In this document: positions 22,310 through 34,034 of the stretch, one piece after another
Layout: each line of letters opens with the position of its first letter
How positions within the stretch are numbered: position 1 is the first letter of the stretch
From: Basidiobolus meristosporus CBS 931.73
Lineage: Eukaryota; Basidiobolomycota; Basidiobolomycetes; Basidiobolales; Basidiobolaceae
Length of the DNA: 64,000 bases
Assembly (NCBI GenBank): GCA_002104905.1
Contig: MCFE01000136.1
Span: 1-64,000 of the forward strand
Reading direction: 5' to 3'
Notes under the pieces: model-generated
What the model saw: only the letters and a program-made list of their open reading frames with translations
Database searches by the model: none
Told to the model about the DNA's origin: nothing
Translations under genes and position numbers: made by a program

Positions 22310-22704
22310 AATAGCAGAGATTCTCCGAGGTTGTATTGATTTTATTTCACTGCAGTAGATGGAGGCACAGCATCATGAATACCGCAAAACTGGCTCCCTA
22401 TAGCATTACGTGTGTTTGCGTAGGCGAATCTGTAACCCAACCTCAGCATCGGGCATACCGATAGGTGGGGGCTATATTGATTTTGGTTGATTCCTTCTCT
22501 CCCTAATACTTTCAAGTGAACATCTTGACAGAACTTGCTTGAGGTAAAACATAGCCAATCTATAATGAAACTAGAGCAACATTATGATGCTGTAGGGCAC
22601 ATAAAGCCGTAGATCAATTCCTACCTAGGAATCCTGTATATATATATTTCCGTGTTGCCGGACCAGTGGCTACCACAAATTGCTTAATATCCAATTTCTA
22701 CCGC

Positions 22705-23673
22705 ATGCTGAGCAATATGATTCCAACAGAAAGTAGACGCGATCTTCCCATTATGCTCTGGTGCCATCCCCGTTCAGTCTCCTCAGCTTTTGAGCGGGCC
22801 TTCATTCAGCGAGACAAAGAATTCCATTGCCTCCACGAGCCATTTATTGACGCTTATTACCATGGGCCTGACAGAGCGTCTGATCGCCATCATGAGTCTC
22901 TATCCTCGCCCGCCACGGATCAAGAAAACAATTCGCCTCAACCCTCTTACCAAGATGTAACCGAGCAGATAATGTCCAGCTATTGGCTTGATCCGACGGT
23001 GGGTGACATAGTAGATAAGGAGACTTCGGGCGCCCATAAGCTACGGGTGTTTGTGAAAGATATGGCATTCTATGGGATCCTCAAGGCACCAGACGAACAG
23101 GGGGAGGTGGAAGCTAGGTTTCCTCTCCATAGAGTGATTAATACATTCCTGATTCGGGATCCAAGAAAATCGGTGGTGTCTTTTTACAAAGCCTCGTTAA
23201 ATGAGGAAACGAATTGGGGGTATTTTGATCCCAAAGAGATGGGTTATCAGGACCTTCGTACGTTGTTTGATTATGTAACGACAAGACTCAAGCAGCCAGC
23301 AATCGTTGTTGATGCAGATGAGCTCTGTAGTGATCCGGGGAACATCATGAAAGCATTCTGCGAATGCGTTGATGTGAGATTTGAAGAATCCATGATCCAC
23401 TGGGAGCCCACCAAAGTCAAGCAATTCGAGCGATGGAAGGGTTGGCATGAGTAAGGTTCATTCATCATTATCATGTATGCGTCTTGTAACAGTTTTCCTG
23501 TTTCCAGTGTTGTCGAGAACAGCAGTGGCTTAGGCCAGGTTGAAGCTACGCCAATGCCGGATCTACGTGAGTATCCTGAAATAGTGCTAGAAACGATCAA
23601 TCAAAGCTTGCCTCATTACAACTACTTGAAGCAATTTTCCATTCAATCGAAGATCAAGGTTTCGTCGAGCTAA
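22705..23673 (+). CDS. sulfotransferase-like P-loop protein
   Basis: Two exons, 22705-23450 and 23508-23673 (57-nt intron), give 303 residues. ATG 22705 is the first in frame; upstream codons are open only to a GTG at 22666, so a 5' exon is possible. The start LWCHPRSVSSAFERAF (about residues 18-33) with a following HEPF resembles the 5'-phosphosulfate loop of PAPS-dependent sulfotransferases. The INTFLIRDPRKSVVSFYK block (about 149-166) matches the 3'-phosphate site (RdP...~~S). It belongs to the fungal and plant P-loop proteins often labelled sulfotransferase or branched-chain aminotransferase-like. The acceptor substrate is unknown. There is no signal peptide, so it is probably cytosolic. 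It is convergent with the CCCH gene. Confidence 0.75.
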
Positions 23674-23895
23674 CACATCTCTAGTGGCCATCTCTCTACT
23701 GGTTCGGCCGATTGTAGATTGCACAGGTAGCAGATATCTTAACCAAAACCATAGTTTATTCTAAAATAAAGTATTATCTAATGGATGTCGTTGAAAATGC
23801 TATGATCGAAGTCAGGCCTGACTATTCAATCCGTTGAATGACGCCACTAAGGTCTATTGCTTTGCGAGCGATCTAAGAAGTCAGCTCATACGTCT

Positions 23896-24815
23896 TTAAA
23901 AAAAATGCGTGAAGGCAGGCAAACGATCCATGGGTTCCTGGTGATTGTTGGGCTTTCTGGAGTTTTCATAGCGACCAAACATGGACCATTCGTTGTGAAG
24001 AAGCGAGGGCTTGATAGGTGGGTTGTTCACCGTTGAGTTAATATTGTGAACGGGCCCCTTGAATAACTGGAAATCGGTGGGATACATTGAAGCTGGTGCT
24101 TCGCCCAATGAATGCCCTATTACTTTGGAGGTTTTCACCCATTCGGCCTTGAGATTCCTCTGATGATTAGTGGAAGTGATGTCCTCTAGGGCCGGTGTGG
24201 GCGCCGGTGAGGCGCAACGCAGGGATCTCAAGGCCTGTGAATCTGCACTGGGGATCTCCTCTTCACCGTGGATAAAGCAGCAGCGTTTTCCATATGGACA
24301 GCATCCTTGCTCCCAGTAAGTACGGCAGTATTGCGTCTTGTATCTTGGATGTCTTTTGACTACGCGTAACTCGGCAACTCCGTGTGCAAATTGACATTTC
24401 TCGGCATAGCTATTCAGGTATGTGAGGCCCAACACCAACTAACAACAGGCGTATGCTTGTGAAACTTGTACACTTACCGGCAAGCCCCGGTCTCCTCGTA
24501 AGACCTACACATCTCAGTTTTGTAAAGTGTGACATCCTTGATATTTTGCTTGGCCTGACTCAACTTTGAGGAATTTGGGTGAAGCACCTTAGTCTCAGGT
24601 TTATGAACGGTTGAGGCTGGGCGAAGTGATGTTCTCTTGGTAATCATACTGTGACTCTCTGATCTCCATAAGCTCAAGTCAGCAAATGCATCATCAAGAT
24701 TTGGGATGAATGGTAGCTGTATCTGGTCGTTGATGAGGCGCATTTGGCCGAGCTTTTGACCGTCTGTGACGTCTCTGCGGGTGGAATTCATGTCAAATAC
24801 AGAGGAGTAAATCAT
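23896..24815 (-). CDS. tandem CCCH zinc-finger mRNA-binding protein (TIS11/tristetraprolin type)
   Basis: Two exons, 24478-24815 and 23896-24409 (68-nt intron inside the first finger), give 283 residues. Two fingers of the exact C-X8-C-X5-C-X3-H form lie at about 103-122 and 141-160. Each is preceded by the family lead-in ([14 protein letters not shown]), and the linker length is that of tristetraprolin and yeast Cth1/Cth2. These proteins bind AU-rich elements in mRNA 3' ends and promote decay. Relatives act in iron starvation (Cth2) or mating and stress (Zfs1). The flanks are disordered and Ser/Pro-rich. The first ATG is used as start; ATG at codon 9 is an alternative. Confidence 0.92.
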
Positions 24816-26037
24816 TTCACTTTCCTAGATTAGTGTGCTGCGAGGATATCTAACTGAAGCAGATGGCAAGAGTTCCTTGTTGAGCCAGGAAATTGAGACG
24901 GGAGATCGATATTCGATTTATGATGGATTGCACATTGGTATATATACTCTTTCCCAACTGCGCAGCGTCACCAAGATGGCGAAGGAAATTTGAGCCTCGT
25001 AGTTACTGCAACGTTAGCATACAACAATAAGTTGGAATTATATCTTGACATAGTGACGAGATGCACGTACTTTTTCGCCGCAACCATTGTACGCACGATT
25101 GAATGCTTCATGCCAATCATCTATCACGGTATTCTGGAATTGAGCTGATTTTCACCCATTGCATCGATTTCCTGGGTTGTCCAATTCCTATAATCAGCAT
25201 GACTGCCATTTGTGAAAGTATCATTGTGTTGTGCTGGACAATATGCGCAGATCCCAGAACAAAAATGCTGAGCAGTCCATACCTGATTGTATCTATGGGA
25301 TAGTCGAAGACGATTATTATTTGATAAAGAGACAAAAACAAAGACCCCTCTAGAAAACACCAGCAATGGCCCAAAGGCCGCGGAGACAAAGATCCAAGTG
25401 CCAAATCTTTGGATAAGTATGGTATCAAGGCCATTGCCTAGTGTACACCCTTCTGCACTCCATTAGCGTAGTGGCTCTTCAGCTCATCACACCATGCCCA
25501 TAGCGAGCTTACAAGCTAGGCTGCTTGCTACGGCCTCCCGTCATCATTGCCCAGGAGCTCATCATCGACACAATGTATCCTCCACAAAACAACAATGTAG
25601 CAAGCCATTTTGACGCATCCTTTGTGTAGCTTAATCTACGAAATTAATGTGAATCCTATATAATGCTGATGTGGTTGCTCTTGCATATCCCAATCCAAAC
25701 CATCGTAGTGGTGCATGAACAAATAAACTCGTTGTCCCCGATGGATTGTCTTTCATCGATTCTTTTGGTTGTTGTTAACCTGGGATATTCGCCGATGTGA
25801 CTAGATTTAATGTGTTGCAAAGCAACTGTGGTGTAATTGCACGAATGAAGTTATTCTACAGTATTATGGAATTATTTATTTCAGGCGTGCAAGCGACAAT
25901 ATATCTCCATTGTCGATAGATATCTACATTCATTGATGAGAGTGTATTTAAACCAGCCGTCTTGCTTTTGAAGGGTATTATTAAAGCTGTCTAACCACAA
26001 TATTAACCCGTTAACCTTAACTTAAATCTCTAACACG
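24816..26037. other. intergenic, one hydrophobic ORF
   Basis: The left end is the CCCH gene promoter. A minus-strand frame at 25117-25434 encodes about 105 residues with two hydrophobic stretches. It has no recognised motif and is overlapped by other frames, so I do not call it. The right end is the promoter of the Kre9-like gene. Confidence 0.4.
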
Positions 26038-26503
26038 ATGCTAAAATCCCTCATCAAGGCCCTTTGCTTGATTGCTGTATCCAATGCTGGTTAGCAATTC
26101 CTGACCACTCGAGTGTAGACACATCTACTAATGAGCGCTCTATTTAACAGATACCATCATCCTCAATTCGCCGGTCATCAACTCAGTTTTCTATGTTGGT
26201 GATACTGTCCCAGTCTGTTTCCAAGTTTATCGACGAGGGATGACCTACCTAGACTTTGTCCAGCTTAATATTCTAGATATTAGTGGGAATATGATAGAGA
26301 ACAACCTATCATCTATTTCTGGCTTAGCTCTAAATAAGCAAAAGCTGAATATCTTTGAATGGACAATACCATCCATGTACCATGAGGGTGAATATACAAT
26401 TCAGCTAGCAGGAGAGGCGCACTATCGGGATGAGATCTTCAGCAAATCTGCCCAAGTTCAGGTAAGAATTGAGGCTGCGCGGGAAGAGTATGCAGCTGAG
26501 TAA
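26038..26503 (+). CDS. small secreted Kre9/Knh1-like Ig-fold protein
   Basis: Two exons, 26038-26089 and 26151-26503 (61-nt intron, TTAACAG acceptor), give 134 residues. The first exon is a complete signal peptide (MLKSLIKALCLIAVSNA). The rest looks like one beta-sandwich domain of the Kre9/Knh1 N-terminal type (Ser-Thr-rich GPI-anchored membrane family). It begins with ILNSPV....YVGDTV, then NIFEWTIPS, then GEYTIQLAG, and ends with strands rich in alternating residues. In yeast such domains occur on cell-wall proteins linked to beta-1,6-glucan assembly. This copy lacks the Ser/Thr-rich tail and GPI signal, so it would be free in the wall or medium. The family call is moderate; secretion is well supported. 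Confidence 0.68.
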
Positions 26504-28252
26504 GGAATGGACCAAAAGAGAGAGTTGGGCCTGGCTAACTCCGATGAGCTATTTATGTCGAAGAGAGCTTACCATTTGCTAGATCATTAGTGTCGAGCCA
26601 TATACATCCAGCAACAATATCCTTTCAATATACAGTCGAAAATAGAATCACCCAACAAATGAATAAAGTGCTAACCGTATTCAACAAGTTGCTTGGATTT
26701 GGTTCACGTTGAGTAATCCGGACGAGTCCCATCTAAAAGGTGCTATCTCAGGCAAGTGGTTTGATCTGTAACACACGAACATGCCAAGAAGTAGCCATCA
26801 TTAATTCACTTTGGACTGGAACCTGTCTTGAACATTATCATAGCAAGACCAACTACCTGATAAGTGTTGCTAATCACGTTTCTCAAAGGTGCTGCATGGT
26901 AACCCTTGGAATCCCCCGGTCTCAAGGTTGAGCCAGATTCATCCATATGGCATATCGCAGGTCAAATTTGCTCGTATTTAGCCTGAAAGCACAATTCTCT
27001 TACACAGACTAGCTTGTGGATAATGGGACATGAGGCAAATCGGAGGCCCTTGATCAAACCAATATAGAAGTGCCACAATGCAACCGTGCTCAGTATTAGT
27101 TACTACATCCATATTGGTTCCTGTTGCATCGAAATATATCTAATTAGTCCACCATGCGCTTGGAAAGTATCTGTACATAATCACTTGTCTGGTACATGTC
27201 GTGGTGATGGTTGGGGAAGTTTGTCCTCTAATCCAGTCGGCACTGGCTCACCAGCTTTCATTTGGCTTGTATTGAAGCTGTGTGCAGACAAATGAAGAGC
27301 TCAATGCTAAATGCTTGCCTGAGCTACGCTATCCCGCAATCTAACACTCAACCTTTGCGCTAACTCTTTATGAACTCTTCATGACAGGCTTACCCCTGCT
27401 ACGCATCACTGCACCCTCCCCTTAATCAGAAAACTACATGACTCTACATAGATCAAGATGTCACCAAAACCTCCATTAGCTAATACTACGCTTAATCGAG
27501 GGCCATTCGAGCCGGGGAGCTCGAAGATTACATTTGACATAGAGAGATCTATTCCATGATGTCTTGGGATCTCACGCATCAGCTGACCAGCTGAAATATG
27601 AAACCCGCCTGATTACAAGCTATGCAGTGGCTACCACAGCTTCTGTAGGCCACGATTGCCAGAGGAAAATGCAGCATTGATCTTTATATTTAAGTATATT
27701 TCTTCATAGCATTCAGAGACTCGTCGAAGGGCGTATGCAAAAGGTGACTTCGAGGAGATATTGTTCAATATATGAACGTCTGTGTGTAGTCCACTTGAGT
27801 GCTCACCAATTAGAACGACTCATTGATAACTCTCAGGTACGGGGTCCAGAATTAATTGCTGAGCGCATACTAGTTGTGCATTGAATCGTTAGCAGCGATT
27901 GCCGTAGAAAAACGCTGATATCTGCTTGGTCAGCCCCCAAGTCTTGCAGAAACTTTAGACAATTTTAGTTATCATGATAGTGAGTCCCCTGATTCAATAA
28001 CTTTTTGTTTGAAAAAGTTCCGATCATACCTATGAGCTGCCTAGTTCTGCTTTCAGCTCCTTTTAGGTTAGCTTTATACTCATCAGCATTACTTTCTAAC
28101 CCAACAAATCCTATCTCTCGGACTCCCCAACTCCCCTTCGCTCCACGACTTTACTCCCGCTCGGAGTCAAAGCGCTAGAATACATCGAGGAAATAGACTC
28201 CTCTCTAGAGCCCCCATCGTACCCATAGATTATCTCCAACGCTTAACTGGTT
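26504..28252. other. 1.7-kb gap, promoter of RasGEF
   Basis: I see no gene. Short frames (26740-26931, 27086-27295) lack family features. The right end is a C/T-rich stretch (about 28110-28150) just before the RasGEF start, which is common in fungal promoters. Confidence 0.45.
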
Positions 28253-30796
28253 ATGTTCTTGGCTGCCAGAAGCAGCAAGGTAGGCTCGGTCAGTGAAAAG
28301 CCCCAGCCAAAAGAGCCGTACCCCCCTAACAGTAAACCTGCTCCTACACAAGACCCGCCTCCAAAGACGACGTTCAACAATTTTCCATGGTTCAAAGAAA
28401 AATCTGAGAGTATTCAACACCCCATCACCCTTCCGGCTAATTATACCAAATCCTCTGAGGCCTTAAGTTTTCCCCATATCACCAGTACATCAGAGATCCT
28501 TTCGAGCAAGAACAGCCCGTCAACTCCACTAACGAGAAGTTCCTCATACGATTCTAAATCGATATACAAGTCGATTCTATCGCAGAAGTTTGGGAAATTT
28601 CCAGCAAGAACGAAATCCTCCTGTTCCCTGCAGTCCTCGCAGAACTCCAGATTCAACCCCAATTGCGACTTTCCTCCGAACACTCATCCGGAGATGGACA
28701 CATTCAGTGTTGAAAATAGCACAGCTTCCACCGCTCTAGGAACGCTGGAATTCGCTCTGACTGATTCTGATTATTTCCGTAGACGCTGCGATAGTACCCA
28801 GAGCAACGTCTCACTGCGGTTCGACCCGAATATCTTGGATAACGCTTCTCCGCGTCTGATTCGAATCTGGCGACCGGAATTTACACCACCTGTGTTTACA
28901 GCCGCACCACCCTCGGCTTTACCATTTTTCAAGGGCAAGGAAGTGGTTAGAACACTTGGATTAATCCAGGTATACGAGCCATCCTCTGCAGAACTATTAG
29001 AGGCCTTGACCTCACCCCTTCTCCTGCGTAAACTCCAGGTGGAAATCCTCGAGCCCAGCTTGCGCAATACGGGGTCCGATTCCAACACGCTCTCTACCGA
29101 AGATCTTGGAGTAGGCGAGGAAAAAGTAATTGGCCCAGCCACCACCAAAAGCAGTCACCCCGAGACAAATGTACAAGAATCACCAACTACTACAAATATA
29201 GAATGGCCTTCTGACCATGACGACGTATCGTACGAGGTTGTTTTAGAAACCCGCAATGGCAAGACGATGATACGAGCATCTTCCCTGCGCTATCTGGTGC
29301 AAAAGCTGACCGAAGGCCAGAACGACCCCAATTTTGTGATGGATTTTCTACGCACCTGTCGATATTTCTCTACCCCTATAGATGTTACTCGACTTTTGAT
29401 CGTCCGGTATTTAAATAGTGCAATGAACATCAAGAGAAGGGCCAAGGATAGATTAGAAACCAAGATTCCCCAGAAGCAGGCGGCGAAGCAAGATGAATGG
29501 GACAATGGGATTCAGCTCCGCATACTCGATACCTTTCGAAAGTGGATTGACCTTTTCTACGAGGACTTCACCTTTCATCAAGATGTGACTGAGCTGTTGC
29601 TTCTGTTTCTGGATGAGATTGTGATATGCGACGAAAAGCGCACGCAATACTCTGATTGCATTTATGAGATAATGGGGGAACGAGATGTTATTCCGATAGG
29701 ATGGCTACTGCTCCCAAATAACGGTAATAAGGATTATCCACAGAGCTTGTATCACCGCTTCATTCAATCGAAGGATGGCTCGAGCTCCACCAGCAAGATA
29801 TCGTGGGGAATGAGGACAGCAACGCTCACTCCACCCATTGCCTCGTCCCCATTGACTGCATCATACACAAGAGACGTCAGCAATATTAGAGGCCCGATAG
29901 AGAGCTTATCGATTGCTGACATCGATCCCAAAGACTTGGCTCAACAACTGACCCTATTAGAGCAACGCTTGTTTGTTGCCATACATATCAATGAATTCTT
30001 TAACCACTCATGGTGTGACAAAGCGGTCAAAGACAAGATGGCCCCAAATCTATCAGGCTTTATACGATGGTTCAACAAGATCGCGTATGGTATTTCCGGT
30101 ATCATTGTCACGACGAGCTCGGCCTCGGCCCGTGTGACCATTGTAAAGCGCCTGATTCAAGCTGCACAAATCTGCCTGAAAATCCACAACTATAATGGCT
30201 GCTTCGAGATTGTTGCCGGTCTAGAACAATCGTCGGTTCAGAGACTAAAGAGACTTTGGAAGGCGCTTCCGAACAAGTATCTGCAAATATACTCCCATCT
30301 TACAACGGTGATCTCAAGAAGTGATAACCATCGAACTTATCGTACATGTCTTCAGGCCACCGGCGCGAGTGTACCAGTGGTGCCATATCTTGGTTTCCAT
30401 TTAACAGATTTGGTTTTTGCTGAGGACGGGAATCCTTCGTATGTGTCAGTGATCCCCACAGAGTATCTTTCATATTCAACCTTGAATCAGCACTCTCTGA
30501 CGCAACTAACCGAGCATGGAAGCACCGGAAAGAGCTCAAAAGCCAATATCTGTCTTGACCAAGTGCCTTCCAGCTGCTCCCAAGAAGCAGAAACTCAAAG
30601 TAAGCCAGTATTCTTAATTAATTTTGCCAAATTTCGCTTGATCAGCAAGATTCTGGGAGAAATCGTTCAATATCAACATCTGCAGTATGAATTCAATGAG
30701 ATTCCACGAATCCACGAGTTTCTAAAGAATGGGATGGTAATGTACTCTGAGGATGAATTGTACTTGTACTCGTTACAGTGTGAGCCGAAATCATGA
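28253..30796 (+). CDS. Cdc25-type Ras guanine-nucleotide exchange factor
   Basis: One open frame of 847 codons with ATG 28253, and no intron. Residues 1-320 are Ser/Pro-rich and disordered. A RasGEF N-terminal (REM) domain lies at about 325-450 (TMIRASSLRYLVQKLTE then DFLRTCRYFSTPIDVTRLLI). The catalytic RasGEF domain runs from about 552 to 835: it opens with DPKDLAQQLTLLEQRLF, contains SGFIRWFNKIAYG, YNGCFEIVAGLEQSSVQRL, the helical-hairpin region and VPVVPYLGFHLTDLVFAEDGNP, and ends with FAKFRLISKILGEI..YQ. Such proteins load GTP on Ras or Rap-like GTPases at membranes, upstream of cAMP or MAP-kinase signalling. No SH3 domain is seen, unlike S. cerevisiae Cdc25. It is a long intronless gene among intron-rich neighbours. 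Confidence 0.93.
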   Translation: MFLAARSSKVGSVSEKPQPKEPYPPNSKPAPTQDPPPKTTFNNFPWFKEKSESIQHPITLPANYTKSSEALSFPHITSTSEILSSKNSPSTPLTRSSSYDSKSIYKSILSQKFGKFPARTKSSCSLQSSQNSRFNPNCDFPPNTHPEMDTFSVENSTASTALGTLEFALTDSDYFRRRCDSTQSNVSLRFDPNILDNASPRLIRIWRPEFTPPVFTAAPPSALPFFKGKEVVRTLGLIQVYEPSSAELLEALTSPLLLRKLQVEILEPSLRNTGSDSNTLSTEDLGVGEEKVIGPATTKSSHPETNVQESPTTTNIEWPSDHDDVSYEVVLETRNGKTMIRASSLRYLVQKLTEGQNDPNFVMDFLRTCRYFSTPIDVTRLLIVRYLNSAMNIKRRAKDRLETKIPQKQAAKQDEWDNGIQLRILDTFRKWIDLFYEDFTFHQDVTELLLLFLDEIVICDEKRTQYSDCIYEIMGERDVIPIGWLLLPNNGNKDYPQSLYHRFIQSKDGSSSTSKISWGMRTATLTPPIASSPLTASYTRDVSNIRGPIESLSIADIDPKDLAQQLTLLEQRLFVAIHINEFFNHSWCDKAVKDKMAPNLSGFIRWFNKIAYGISGIIVTTSSASARVTIVKRLIQAAQICLKIHNYNGCFEIVAGLEQSSVQRLKRLWKALPNKYLQIYSHLTTVISRSDNHRTYRTCLQATGASVPVVPYLGFHLTDLVFAEDGNPSYVSVIPTEYLSYSTLNQHSLTQLTEHGSTGKSSKANICLDQVPSSCSQEAETQSKPVFLINFAKFRLISKILGEIVQYQHLQYEFNEIPRIHEFLKNGMVMYSEDELYLYSLQCEPKS

Positions 30797-32401
30797 ACTT
30801 GGTACACCGTATGAGCCCAAACTATCCACATTCAAACTCGCTTCACATCTACTGTCGGCTATAGTATAACTCCATGTTACGTGTTTTGGATTCTCCGTGG
30901 GGGATTGCTCTTTGGCGCGTAAAAGCGGCCAATATCATTGCTCCTTGAGGTAGTGATAGACCTGTATTAATCGATGCTTCTATAAGCAGCATCCAAGTGG
31001 ACCCCGAGAAGCTCCTCGCAAAGAAGCGCAACACACTAGTTCCTACTGCTTACGAAGCACATCATTCTCATGACCAAATCATTTTTTTTTGAACATGCAC
31101 AAAAGGTCCTCCACGTATTGACACTCTAGTCACACACAGGTGATGGTACTCTATTTTGATCGATTAATTTCAAATCTACCGTATTATTCTATTGATTAAC
31201 TGATGTAATCTACCTACCTTCATAAATATTTAATTGTATCCAATGCTGACGGCACAAAATGCACACAGCGGTTGGGGCGAGGTGTGCGTAGACCTAACTG
31301 AATATATTGCGCAAGTTGTGTACCGAGGTATCACCTGCCTAGTTGGGGTATCAGTATACGGGCTACCTGGATACTTGAAGACCAATCTCTGCCCGTACTG
31401 TGCTAGCTTTAGTGGTGCATCGTTATTCAACAAATTCTCCCATTGTTTATGGCTACACGGTTTTTCTAGGCGTATCTTCAAAACCATTCACCAGATCTAG
31501 CTGAATGAGCCAATCAAATTATGCATTGTTGTAACGTTAAGCTTCTGAGCTTGAATCGATCTTACCGTCTGCTGTTGCTGGCACTACAAAGAGCTAACCC
31601 TATTGGCCAATAACCGGATCCTCAACAAGGTCGACAGCGACTGAAAAAAAGATGCAAAAATCAGTGATGCCAGATCTGGTTGCAGATGAGCTAAGGCCCA
31701 GAGAGACAACTGGTTACACGACCCTGCTAACTTAGGGGCAGTTTCCCAAGAATATGGGAGCAGTATCAGATGTGAGTTAGAGCTACCCATCATCCATGCG
31801 CTGGCTTGGGTGCATTCTTCAAAAGGAAGGTACACGCCTTTCCAACTAGGAGAACTCTGCAATCTGCTGGATTTATGAGCATTTTTCAACCTAAGCGAAT
31901 AACGGCCAACTGGCTAACCCAATTGATGGAATTGAGTAGGAAGCACTGGTTTCGATGTAGGGAACCGATAAATTTGGAAGGTTTAACTGAAAACGGACAT
32001 TGGTCCGTTTGTATTCAAGGACTCGGTTCAATCATTTGCCCATTTCTGGAGCTAGGATTCGAGAATTTAGCGAATTCCCCTAAATGGCTTATACCTATTA
32101 TATCTATGGTACTGCTCTGACTGCTTCGTTGCGGATGATATCGCCATTTTCAAGGTGCTCTTAACAGAACGAGGCTCTGGACTTGGTTGTGAGCTTGCGA
32201 TGTCGCAATAGGACGCAGTCATTGAACTCAATCCCCAGTATGACATCGGGACATGGATTCATTGGTATTTTCTGAAAAGGGAATTTCCTAAAAAATATTA
32301 CCATTAAGCTTATTGGAATCTGAATAGAGTTTTTACTCTAAACTCGTTAGCCATTCAAGTTGTTATTGATTATTGACCGTTCTCCAAGTCGGAGTGACAA
32401 A
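30797..32401. other. 1.6-kb gap without a recognised gene
   Basis: I see nothing that stands up. Frames at 31234-31500, 31584-31889 and 31806-32120 overlap on opposite strands and match no family. Confidence 0.45.
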
Positions 32402-32408
32402 TATAAAT
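32402..32408 (+). promoter_or_regulatory. TATA box of the DPBB gene
   Basis: TATAAAT lies about 70 bp upstream of the ATG of the secreted DPBB gene, in an otherwise mixed-composition leader. The position is right for a TATA box of a strongly expressed, regulated gene. Confidence 0.5.
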
Positions 32409-32476
32409 ACCGCTTGCTGTAATAGTCTATCCTCACCAATCCACAGTTCAACTCTGAGAGTTACAAAGCTACAATC

Positions 32477-32866
32477 ATGTTTGCCTCCAAAATCGCCCTT
32501 CTTATTACTGCTGTCGCTACATTCCAAGCCGGTCTTTCAAATGCCGCCCCAATTAGTTCAGGCAACTTCAAGGGTGAGGGCACGTTCTATGCCCCTGGAC
32601 TTGGAGCTTGTGAAGTTACCAGTGGCCCTAATGAATTGATTGCTGCCCTCAACGCCCCTCAATACGGGAATGCACCCAGAGGTTCTGACTCATGCTTCAA
32701 ATGCGCTTCCGTGACTGGTCCCAAGGGGAGTGTTAAAGTAAAAATTGTTGACAAATGCCCAGGCTGTAAGCATGGGGATCTTGATCTTAGCCCTGCTGCA
32801 TTCAACAAAATTGCCAACGAAGCTGATGGCAGAGTTTCGATATCCTGGACATACACCAGTTGTTAA
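32477..32866 (+). CDS. small secreted DPBB (RlpA/expansin-like) protein
   Basis: A single-exon 129-codon gene. Residues 1-24 form a signal peptide with a likely cut after SNA. The remaining 105 residues are one double-psi beta-barrel domain: GEGTFYAPGLGACE at the start, then CFKCASVTGPKGSVKVKIVDKC, CPGCKHGDLDLSPAAF, and a final ISWTYTSC. Six cysteines are placed to form three disulphides. This matches small RlpA-like, barwin-related proteins common in fungi, relatives of expansins and cerato-platanins. Some bind or loosen wall polysaccharides; some are made in interaction with hosts. The Asp of GDLDLS is kept, but catalytic activity is not shown. There is no expansin C-terminal binding domain. 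Confidence 0.9.
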   Translation: MFASKIALLITAVATFQAGLSNAAPISSGNFKGEGTFYAPGLGACEVTSGPNELIAALNAPQYGNAPRGSDSCFKCASVTGPKGSVKVKIVDKCPGCKHGDLDLSPAAFNKIANEADGRVSISWTYTSC

Positions 32867-33354
32867 ATGTATCATATTGATGCTAGATTCCTGGAGACTG
32901 GTATCTCCTGGAGAGTCCTGTAAATCCCAAAATGTTGGTTCAGTTCTGTGAACATAAGAATAAACAGCAATTTATCACTATACATAATCTGTCTATCAAA
33001 GTGCAGACTTGGTGCATGTTAATCCACTTGAGATTCCAAATAGTCTCTTCCGGATGTGACAATCGTAACTAATCAAATGAGGCGAGTGATAGGAAACGAG
33101 GTCTCCAAACTCAACGGCAAACTTACCAATGCTTAGTGGTTAGATCCAATGAGAGTTTGGAAGCCACGTGGAGGAAATTTGCATTCAGTCTGTTCCTTGG
33201 TCTTTGACCGATTTTCTGCATTGAAGCGGATGATGTAATTCCTTGACTAAATTTGATCAATATCAACTTGGAAGCTCGACCAAATTGGGCGATTGGACAT
33301 AGTAACCTGATTGATTTGGAAAGATTCTAGCCAACATCTGACGATACACTAACA

Positions 33355-34034
33355 TGGAAATCAACTTCTATAGCCGTAAGTATATTTCCACGGCAATCTT
33401 CTGGGACTTGTGTAGCTTAAAAAGTGACCAACAGTAACCCAACAACTCAATTTGGTGAGTCAATGGCGTATTGGCTACGAAGGCATCTATTAAACATGGC
33501 CATCCACTGGAATCTTAGCACAAATGCTTAGAAATCTCTACGACAGATAAATAAGCATCAATCTCGAAAACTATGTCAGGTAATCCACATATGACCGTCC
33601 CAAGGCTGCTCGAAGTTGTCAATCAACTATGGACGTCCATTCGCAATAGCAATCAACATCGTGTTCGGATTCCAATTCATACTTTTTGATTTAATCACAT
33701 ATCTAAACAGTCAATTAAACCAAATGACTCATTCCAATGTCGATCAACAATACTCATGTAAAGCGTGGTTTCAGATGAAGTTTTTGCCCAACTCCCAAGT
33801 TCATCCTGAATATATTTTTACGGAGGGCTTTTGCCAATATTTGCGGTCGCAATATCAAATGTAGTGTTTTTTCTAGGTATGCGATGCCCTTCAGTTGAAA
33901 ATTGGAGCATCATGGTAGCTGGTTGGTTGCGAATGGTTCTCGCTAGCCTAGCGCAAACAACTTGGCTACTTTTGGTCTGTGTTGTAAGGCCTATTTGTGG
34001 GCCTACTATTTATCTCATTGTCTCACGGCCATAG
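33355..34034 (+). pseudogene. possible remnant of a multipass membrane protein
   Basis: Two plus-strand frames (33616-33864 and 33831-34034) in different phases carry strongly hydrophobic segments (AINIVFGFQFILFDLITYL; PIFAVAISNVVFFLG; a later ASLAQTTWLLLVCVV). Upstream, small pieces with GTAAGT/GTGAGT donors and CAG/AG acceptors start at an ATG at 33355. The picture suggests a split gene for a membrane protein, perhaps receptor-like. The join between the two hydrophobic frames would need an intron of under 30 nt, so the gene is either broken or my model is wrong. No family is assigned. Confidence 0.25.
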
